Source: an uncultured Oxalobacteraceae bacterium (GTDB lineage: Bacteria; Pseudomonadota; Gammaproteobacteria; Burkholderiales; Burkholderiaceae). From it: DNA of 13,816 nt. Where the stretch lies: the NCBI GenBank assembly GCA_946479255.1, contig CAMLFK010000124.1, positions 1 to 13,816 of the forward strand, given 5' to 3'. Shown piece after piece: positions 8,702 to 13,816 of this stretch. The notes beneath the pieces were generated by a model that did not search any database, had not been told where the DNA came from, and worked only from the letters and a program-made list of their open reading frames with translations. The position numbers and the translations under genes were made by a program. The first letter of the stretch is position 1, and the number at the start of each line of letters is the position of its first letter.

Positions 8702-8779
8702 TGGCTTGTCTTCGTAGAGCGCGTTGAAACCGGCATCAGCATCTGCCAGCAACACCCCACCGAAACCGGCCAGGTGGGT
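8702..8779 (-). mobile_element. Short IS66-family transposase (TnpC) fragment
   Basis: On the minus strand the frame reads HLAGFGGVLLADADAGFNAL and then YEDK. This closely recalls the IS66 TnpC catalytic-core segment (HLxGFxGxLxADAYAGFxxLYE). Only about 25 residues are recognisable. Inverted repeats, TnpA/TnpB and the rest of TnpC are absent, so it is a relic. It begins right after the stop of the membrane protein gene and ends where the kinase remnant ends. Confidence 0.5.
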
Positions 8780-9385
8780 TCACCTTTCGGTATCCTGCCC
8801 CTGCAAAGTCGCCGCCACCGATTCCACCCGACCATCTATGACCGAGTCGAGTTGGCGCAGTCGATCGCCGATGCTGTGACGAGCGGCACCGGCGTCTGCT
8901 TCGTTTTCGTATAGGCCCCAGCCGACGCGGTAGCATTCGGTGCCGGGCAAAGGCAATACGATTAATTCGGGATTGGGCACTGTGAAGATCGCATTCCGTA
9001 CCGTCGTGGAATCACAGTTATCGCGGACAACGATTGTGTAGTAAGCCTTACCTCGCAGTACGTCTGCAAATATCGCTGCGCCTTGGGACGGTCCCTGCTG
9101 GGGTATTAGCCATCGAGCGCGAGCCAGGGCCTTGAGGGAAGTCTCGTCGAGAGCGGGGGCGGGACTGCGGCCACTTGGGGGAGCAGCTACCTGCCCCGTT
9201 GCTGCAGGCGGCTCAGCGGTCTTTTCCGGTGGAACTTTCGTTGTGGGCTCGCCCCCCGTTCCCAAGACCTCAGCTTGTTTCAAGGCGAGGATCAAAGCTG
9301 CAACGGCACTAATGAATCCGGCCATCGCTGTCAAAAGTCCAGGAATGGTATGCCACCATCCCGGCGGCTTCTGTTCCTCTGCCAT
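8780..9385 (-). CDS. Single-pass membrane protein of unknown function with SPOR-like C-terminus
   Basis: 201 residues from ATG 9385, with GAGGAG (complement at 9393-9398) about 8 bases upstream. After a short polar N-terminus (MAEEQKPPGWW), residues about 12-36 form one hydrophobic helix (TIPGLLTAMAGFISAVAALI). Next comes a Pro/Ala-rich linker (about 44-78) and a folded domain from about 80. TLPGxLTAxAxxIxAxxxLI anchors of this type are common on otherwise unrelated bacterial proteins. The C-terminal segment TECYRVGWGLYENEADAGAA resembles the second half of SPOR or SPOR-like domains, but the match is too weak for a family call. No partner gene is adjacent: downstream lies an IS66 scrap, and upstream 186 bp of non-coding DNA. 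Codon use looks normal, so it is probably a real gene. Confidence 0.65.
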   Translation of the reverse strand: MAEEQKPPGWWHTIPGLLTAMAGFISAVAALILALKQAEVLGTGGEPTTKVPPEKTAEPPAATGQVAAPPSGRSPAPALDETSLKALARARWLIPQQGPSQGAAIFADVLRGKAYYTIVVRDNCDSTTVRNAIFTVPNPELIVLPLPGTECYRVGWGLYENEADAGAARHSIGDRLRQLDSVIDGRVESVAATLQGQDTER

Positions 9386-9523
9386 CGAGCGACTCCTCAG
9401 TTATCCATGTTGAGGTGATGCTGCTCAGACGGGGTTAGCCGGTAAGCACAGCGTCGAGCTGATAAACATAGGTTCGACTCTCCGCAAGCCGCGCCAGTTC
9501 CGGATCTGGCACGGAACTTTGCA

Positions 9524-9540
9524 TTTATTACCGTAATAAA
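9524..9540. promoter_or_regulatory. Perfect 7-bp inverted repeat, operator-like
   Basis: TTTATTA-CCG-TAATAAA is an AT-rich perfect dyad in a GC-rich context. It lies about 140 bp upstream of the membrane protein start and about 30 bp past the end of the isomerase/hydratase gene. It has no T-run, so it does not look like a terminator. A binding site or part of an AT-rich promoter region is possible. Confidence 0.3.
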
Positions 9541-9571
9541 CAATTGTGAAAGAAGCTTTTCGAAACGCGAT

Positions 9572-10351
9572 TCAACTAAACTTCGAAAAATCCGGCCGCC
9601 GCTTCTCGAAAAACGCCGTGAACGCTTCCTTGGCTTCGGGCGCCTGCAGCATCGCACCGAACAGCTGATTCTCGGCCGCCATGGTCTCGTTGATCGCCCC
9701 GGTGCGGGCGCGCTTCATCAAGGCCTTGGTCGTGCGGATCGACGCCGCCGGCAAGGCCACCAGCTTGGCCGCCTGCCCCTGCGCAAACGCCAGCAATTCG
9801 GCCACCGGCAGCACCTTGGCCACCAGTCCCATCTGCAGCGCTTCCTGCGCGCCGAAGGCTTCGCCCAGCAGCAGCTTTTCCGCCGCGCGCGGGAAGCCGG
9901 CCAGCTGCGTCAACAGCAGCGAGGAGGCGAATTCAGGGCACAGGCCCAGCTGCGCGAACGGCATCGAGAACTTGGCGTTGTCGGCCGCGTACACCAGGTC
10001 GCAATGCATCAGCAAGGTGGTGCCGATACCGACCGCCACGCCCGACACGGCGGCCACCACCGGCTTGCTGCTGCCCGATAAAGCGCGCATGAACTGGAAT
10101 ACCGGCCGCTGGTCTTCCGCCACGCCATCGCCCGGCTTGAAGTTCTTCAGGAAGTCGTCCAGGTCGTTCCCGGCCGTGAAAATCTCGGCGTGCCCTTTGA
10201 ACAGGATGGCGCGCACCGCGCTGTCGCTTTCGGCTTCGACCAGCGCGTCGGCCATGGTCTGGTACATCGTGCCGGTGATGGCGTTCTTGCGCTCGGGGCG
10301 GTTAAAGCCGATCGACAGGATGCCGTCGGCCTGGTTGATTGTGATGTCCAT
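9572..10351 (-). CDS. Enoyl-CoA hydratase/isomerase-family protein, probably delta3,delta2-enoyl-CoA isomerase-like
   Basis: 259 residues from ATG 10351, with GGAGA seven bases upstream. The frame is open further upstream, but that part includes the preceding terminator. This is a crotonase-fold protein: NRPERKNAI (17-25), AEIFTAGNDLDDF (55-67), and the oxyanion-hole region VVAAVSGVAVGIG (98-110). Where hydratases carry their first catalytic Glu (GGGCELA) it has GIGTTLL. At the second site it has FAQLGLCPEFASS, in which E140 matches the single Glu of ECI2/PECI-type isomerases. AGNDLDDF also recalls that group. It is therefore more likely to shift double bonds of unsaturated acyl-CoAs than to hydrate them, helping the adjacent beta-oxidation enzymes. 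It is last in the cluster, separated from the thiolase by a terminator. Database annotation would probably read simply enoyl-CoA hydratase. Confidence 0.85.
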   Translation of the reverse strand: MDITINQADGILSIGFNRPERKNAITGTMYQTMADALVEAESDSAVRAILFKGHAEIFTAGNDLDDFLKNFKPGDGVAEDQRPVFQFMRALSGSSKPVVAAVSGVAVGIGTTLLMHCDLVYAADNAKFSMPFAQLGLCPEFASSLLLTQLAGFPRAAEKLLLGEAFGAQEALQMGLVAKVLPVAELLAFAQGQAAKLVALPAASIRTTKALMKRARTGAINETMAAENQLFGAMLQAPEAKEAFTAFFEKRRPDFSKFS

Positions 10352-10365
10352 GCAGTCTCCAGGAT

Positions 10366-10399
10366 AAAAAAAGGGCGCCGTGGTGTAAGCACAGCGCCC
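10366..10399 (-). terminator. Intrinsic terminator after the thiolase gene
   Basis: On the minus strand GGGCGC (10399-10394) pairs with GCGCCC (10378-10373) around a 15-base inner region that itself has GTG/CAC complementarity. Seven T residues follow (10372-10366). It lies 26 bp after the thiolase stop and 15 bp before the next start codon, so the downstream gene depends on read-through or on a promoter I cannot see. Confidence 0.75.
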
Positions 10400-10424
10400 A
10401 TGGTGTCGATATCGAAAGCGCCGA

Positions 10425-11621
10425 TCAGACGCGTTCGAAGATGCCCGCGGCACCCATACCGGTGCCGACACACATCGTCACCATGCCGTACTTGAGGTTA
10501 TTACGACGCAGTGCATGAACCACGGTCGCGGCGCGGATAGCGCCGGTCGCGCCCAGCGGATGGCCCAGTGCGATAGCGCCGCCCATCGGGTTCACCTTGG
10601 CCGGATCGAGGCCCAGGTCACCCATCACCGCCAAAGCCTGCGCGGCAAACGCTTCATTCAATTCAATCCAGTCGAGCTGGTCCTGGGTGATGCCGGCCGC
10701 GGCGCACGCCGCGGGAATCGCCACCTTCGGACCAATGCCCATGATTTCAGGCGGCACGCCCCTGACCGCAAAGGACGAGAACTTCGCCAGCGGGGTCAGG
10801 TTGTGCTCGCGCAGGATACGTTCGCTGACGATCAGCAGCGCACCGGCGCCGTCCGACATCTGCGAGCTGTTGGCCGCCGTGACCGAGCCCTTGGCCGCGA
10901 ACACCGGCTTCAGTTTGGCCAGCGATTCCATCGACGAGTCGGCGCGCGCGCCTTCGTCGGTGTCGACCGTGCGGGTCTTGATGTCGACCTGGCCGGTGGC
11001 GATATTCGGCGTGCGGGTGATGATCTCGACCGGGCAGGTCTCGTCCTTGAAGAAACCGGCCTGCTGGGCGGCGATGGCGCGGCGGTGCGATTCGACCGAG
11101 AAGGCGTCCTGCTGCTCGCGCGAGATCTTCCATTGCTTGGCCACGTTCTCCGCGGTCAGGCCCATGCCGTAGGCCATGCCCACGTTCTCGTCGGTGAACA
11201 TCTTCATGTTCATCGATGGATGGTGGCCCATCATCGGCACCATCGACATCGATTCGACGCCGCCGGCGATCATCACTTCAGCTTCGCCGACGCGGATGCG
11301 GTCGGCCGCCATGGCGATCGCGGTGATGCCGGATGCGCAGTAACGGTTCACGGTCACGCCGCCGATGGTGTTCGGCAGGCCGGCCAGCAGCACCGAATTA
11401 CGGGCGATGTTAAAGCCCTGCTCCGCTTCCGGGAACGAGCAGCCGATCACGGCGTCGTTGATCAGCGCAGGATCGAGTCCTGGCGCGCCGGCCATCGCGG
11501 CCTGGATCGCGCGCACCAGCAGGTCGTCCGGACGGGTGGTCCGGAACATGCCGCGCGGCGCCTTGCCGATCGGGGTCCGCGAGGCGGAGACGATGTATGC
11601 GTCTTGAAGTTGTTTGCTCAT
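10425..11621 (-). CDS. fadA: Acetyl-CoA C-acyltransferase (3-ketoacyl-CoA thiolase)
   Basis: 398 residues, full family length. It cleaves 3-ketoacyl-CoA with CoA to acetyl-CoA and a shortened acyl-CoA, the last step of beta-oxidation, in the cytoplasm. The nucleophilic Cys is C95 in VNRYCASG, the general-base His is H354 in GHPLGATG, and the second catalytic Cys is C384 in CVGTGMG. The N-terminal ASRTPIGK and the substrate-loop region (SMVPMMGHHPSM) match FadA-type degradative thiolases better than biosynthetic PhaA types. The start ATG 11621 is preceded by a purine-rich GAGAGAA. It lies 32 bp downstream of the dehydrogenase/hydratase gene on the same strand, so the two are almost certainly co-transcribed and probably form the trifunctional-type complex. 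A terminator follows. Confidence 0.93.
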   Translation of the reverse strand: MSKQLQDAYIVSASRTPIGKAPRGMFRTTRPDDLLVRAIQAAMAGAPGLDPALINDAVIGCSFPEAEQGFNIARNSVLLAGLPNTIGGVTVNRYCASGITAIAMAADRIRVGEAEVMIAGGVESMSMVPMMGHHPSMNMKMFTDENVGMAYGMGLTAENVAKQWKISREQQDAFSVESHRRAIAAQQAGFFKDETCPVEIITRTPNIATGQVDIKTRTVDTDEGARADSSMESLAKLKPVFAAKGSVTAANSSQMSDGAGALLIVSERILREHNLTPLAKFSSFAVRGVPPEIMGIGPKVAIPAACAAAGITQDQLDWIELNEAFAAQALAVMGDLGLDPAKVNPMGGAIALGHPLGATGAIRAATVVHALRRNNLKYGMVTMCVGTGMGAAGIFERV

Positions 11622-11653
11622 GTCTGTTCTCTCAGTATGTGGGCGCGAATGGC

Positions 11654-13816
11654 TTAATTGCGGACTGGTTTACCGGTCTGCATCATGCCCATGATCCGCT
11701 CCTGCGATTTCGGATGGTTCAGCAGTTCGAGGAATGCCTTGCGCTCCATGTCGAGGAACCACTGCTCGCTCACCACGCTGCCCTGGTCGATGTCGCCGCC
11801 CGATACGATCTCGGCGATCATGTCGCCCAGCTTGAAGTCGTGCGCGGAGATGAAGCCGCCGTCACGCATATTGACCAGCTGCGCCTTGATCGTAGCCCAG
11901 CCGTAGCGGCCGGTGGCGATCACCGGTTTGCGCAGCGGCGGACGGTAGCCGGCGTCGAACATGGCGCGTGCCTGTACCTTGGCCACGTGCAGCAGCTCGT
12001 ACGGGTTGAACACGATCACGTCGTCTTCCTTCAGGTAGCCCATTGCCTTGGCCTCCAGCGCCGACTTCGACACATTGGCCATGGCCGCGTTGGTAAAGCC
12101 GGTCTTGAGGAATGCCAGGATGTCGGTGCCCTTCGATTCATTGTAGGCGCGCACCGCGGCTTCCTTCAGGCCGCCGCCCGCGGGGATCAGGCCAACTCCC
12201 ACTTCGACCAGGCCGATATACGACTCAGCCGCAGCCACGCGGCGCGATGCGTGCAGCGCCAGTTCGCAGCCGCCGCCCAGCGCCAGGCCCGCGACCGCGG
12301 CCACCACTGGAATGTTCGAGTACTTCATGGCCATGAAGGTGTCCTGCAGTTCCTTGATGACCGGGTCGATCGCTTTCGCGCCACCTTGCATGAATGCCGG
12401 CAGGGCTTCCTGCAGGTCGGCGCCGGCGGAGAATGCGCCCCCGTCGGCCGCGTCGGCATTCCAGATCACCAGGCCCTTGAAGTTCTTCGACGCTTCCGCC
12501 TGCGCCAGCTTCAGGCCGTTGATCACGCCCGCGCCGATCACATGCATCTTGGTCTTGAGCGACAGGATGAGCACGTCGTCGTTCTGATGCCAGATGCGCA
12601 CCGAGTCGTCTTCGTGGAAGGTGGTGCCGGCCGTCTTGGCATCAAGACCGCCGCTGCCGAACACCGGCGCGCGGAAGGCCTGGCGCTCATACACCGACAG
12701 GGTCGAACGCGGCACGAAGCTGTTGGCGCTCGCGGAGTACGAACCTTCTGCGGTATGCACGCCTTTTTCAGCGACCGGGCCTTCGAACACCCAGGCCGGC
12801 AGCGGCGCATTGGTCAGTGCCTTGCCGGCGTCGATGTCTTCCTTGACCCAGTTGGCGATCTGGGTCCAGCCTGCGGCCTGCCAGGTCTCGAACGGGCCCA
12901 CGCTCCAGCCGAAGCCCCAGCGCATGGCGAAGTCGACGTCGCGCGCATTGTCGGCGATCGAACCCAGGTGCACGGCGATGTAGTGGAAAGCGTCGCGGAA
13001 GATCGCCCACAGGAACTGCGCCTGTGGATTGGTCGATTCACGCATGGCCTTGAACTTCTTGACCGGATCCTTCTCCTTGAGGATGCGGCCCACGATGTCG
13101 GCAGCCTTGCCGCCGCCGGCGACGTACTCGCCACTGGCAAAGTCGAGGCGCATGATGTCCTTGCCGACCTTCTTGTAAAAACCCGCGCCGGCTTTTTGAC
13201 CCAGCGCGCCTGCCGCGACTAATCTGGCCAGGACTTCGGGCGTCTTGTAGACAGCGAAGAACGGATCGTCGGCCAGATTGTCCTGCATGGTCTTGATCAC
13301 GTGGCCCATCGTATCCAGGCCGACAACGTCGGCGGTACGGAAGGTGCCCGACTTGGCGCGGCCCAGTTTGGCGCCGGTCAGGTCGTCGACCACGTCCACG
13401 GAGAGGCCGAATTTTTCGGCTTCATGCATGGTTGCCAGCATGCCGAAAATACCGACACGGTTGGCGATGAAATTCGGGGTGTCCTTGGCGCGCACAACGC
13501 CCTTGCCCAGGGTGGTCGTCAGGAAGCCTTCCAGCTGGTCGACGATCTCTGGCTTGGTGGCGGCGGTCGGAATGATCTCGACCAGGTGCATATAGCGCGG
13601 TGGATTAAAGAAGTGCACGCCGCAAAAGCGCGCTTTGAGGTCCGCATCGAAACCGTCCGACAGGGTCGTGATCGACAGGCCCGAGGTGTTCGAGGCGAAG
13701 ATGGCGTTGGCGGCGATGTGCGGCGCGACCTTTTTATACAGCTCGTGTTTCCAGTCCATGCGCTCGGCGATGGCTTCGATGATCAGGTCACAGCCGGCCA
13801 GCACGTCGAGGTTGTC
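11654..13816 (-). CDS. 3-hydroxyacyl-CoA dehydrogenase/enoyl-CoA hydratase, FadN-type (5' end beyond window)
   Basis: 720 residues are visible. The gene continues past the right edge, where the start and the first part of the NAD-binding domain (GxGxxG) must lie. Visible order: rest of the Rossmann domain with EAIAERMDWK and SNTSG (43-47), then catalytic HFFNPPRYMHLVEIIP, where H68 and E80 form the dyad, then the C-terminal dehydrogenase domain (DTPNFIANRVG, GLDTMGHV), then a crotonase-type hydratase domain in about the last 300 residues. The hydratase domain has VAGLALGGGCELALH and IGLVEVGVGLIPAGGG, both with the catalytic Glu. The order dehydrogenase first, hydratase second, is that of Bacillus FadN and its Burkholderiales relatives, the reverse of E. 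coli FadB. It catalyses hydration of enoyl-CoA and oxidation to 3-ketoacyl-CoA, feeding the thiolase encoded downstream. Confidence 0.92.
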   Translation of the reverse strand, partial: DNLDVLAGCDLIIEAIAERMDWKHELYKKVAPHIAANAIFASNTSGLSITTLSDGFDADLKARFCGVHFFNPPRYMHLVEIIPTAATKPEIVDQLEGFLTTTLGKGVVRAKDTPNFIANRVGIFGMLATMHEAEKFGLSVDVVDDLTGAKLGRAKSGTFRTADVVGLDTMGHVIKTMQDNLADDPFFAVYKTPEVLARLVAAGALGQKAGAGFYKKVGKDIMRLDFASGEYVAGGGKAADIVGRILKEKDPVKKFKAMRESTNPQAQFLWAIFRDAFHYIAVHLGSIADNARDVDFAMRWGFGWSVGPFETWQAAGWTQIANWVKEDIDAGKALTNAPLPAWVFEGPVAEKGVHTAEGSYSASANSFVPRSTLSVYERQAFRAPVFGSGGLDAKTAGTTFHEDDSVRIWHQNDDVLILSLKTKMHVIGAGVINGLKLAQAEASKNFKGLVIWNADAADGGAFSAGADLQEALPAFMQGGAKAIDPVIKELQDTFMAMKYSNIPVVAAVAGLALGGGCELALHASRRVAAAESYIGLVEVGVGLIPAGGGLKEAAVRAYNESKGTDILAFLKTGFTNAAMANVSKSALEAKAMGYLKEDDVIVFNPYELLHVAKVQARAMFDAGYRPPLRKPVIATGRYGWATIKAQLVNMRDGGFISAHDFKLGDMIAEIVSGGDIDQGSVVSEQWFLDMERKAFLELLNHPKSQERIMGMMQTGKPVRN

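Noticed and set aside
9471..9480. GGTTCGACTC, resembling a tRNA T-loop
   Set aside because: The flanking bases cannot form the T stem or an acceptor stem, and no D or anticodon arm is present upstream.
9507..9523. Sigma-54-like site TGGCACGGAACTTTGCA on the plus strand
   Set aside because: The GG and GC are 11 bases apart instead of 10, and no plus-strand gene follows.
10352..10471. N-terminal extension of the isomerase/hydratase from an upstream start
   Set aside because: It would read through the thiolase 3' end and the terminator hairpin. ATG 10351 has a good ribosome-binding site and begins the conserved fold.
11597..13222. Long plus-strand open frame (541 codons) opposite the FadN-type gene
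   Set aside because: Antisense shadow of a gene with recognisable catalytic motifs. Its translation is His/Arg/Gly-rich and unlike any family.

Overview
The window is GC-rich DNA from a Gram-negative proteobacterium. An Oxalobacteraceae-type betaproteobacterium (Massilia, Duganella or Janthinobacterium-like) is the best fit. This rests on a soluble kinase with stacked HAMP domains, a REC-PAS-GGDEF-EAL regulator, a FadN-type beta-oxidation operon, an outer-membrane porin with a terminal Phe, and strong G/C bias at third codon positions. The assignment is an inference from gene content, not from a marker gene.

Left end (1-3404, minus strand): a two-gene signalling operon. A 757-residue REC-PAS-GGDEF-EAL protein is read first. 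Its stop overlaps by 4 bp (ATGA) the start of a large multi-HAMP sensor kinase that runs off the left edge. The pair suggests a soluble sensory kinase coupled to cyclic-di-GMP turnover.

Middle left (3655-5942, plus strand): an APC-superfamily amino-acid permease, then a 162-bp element with 27-bp terminal inverted repeats (MITE-like) that carries the permease stop codon, then a class I SAM methyltransferase with an apparent signal peptide whose hydrophobic core is encoded by a microsatellite. Convergent to these is an outer-membrane porin (5970-7289, minus) with a good sigma-54 (-24/-12) promoter just upstream.

Middle right (7290-9571): an accessory, decayed stretch. It holds a frameshifted C-terminal remnant of an AbiEii-type nucleotidyltransferase toxin, an intact GNAT acetyltransferase, and a mosaic of abutting gene ends: the tail of a FixJ/NarL-type response regulator (minus, frameshifted), the tail of a histidine kinase ATPase domain (plus) and a short IS66-type transposase scrap (minus). 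A single-pass membrane protein of unknown function follows (8780-9385, minus).

Right end (9572-13816, minus strand): fatty-acid beta-oxidation genes. A FadN-like 3-hydroxyacyl-CoA dehydrogenase/enoyl-CoA hydratase (5' end outside the window) is followed by a FadA-like thiolase, an intrinsic terminator, and a hydratase/isomerase-fold protein whose residues look more like a delta3,delta2-enoyl-CoA isomerase than a hydratase.

No rRNA, tRNA or CRISPR array was found. I do not see a convincing wholly new system. The most unusual items are the MITE-like element at the permease stop, the repeat-encoded signal peptide on a methyltransferase, and the gene graveyard between 7.6 and 8.8 kb.
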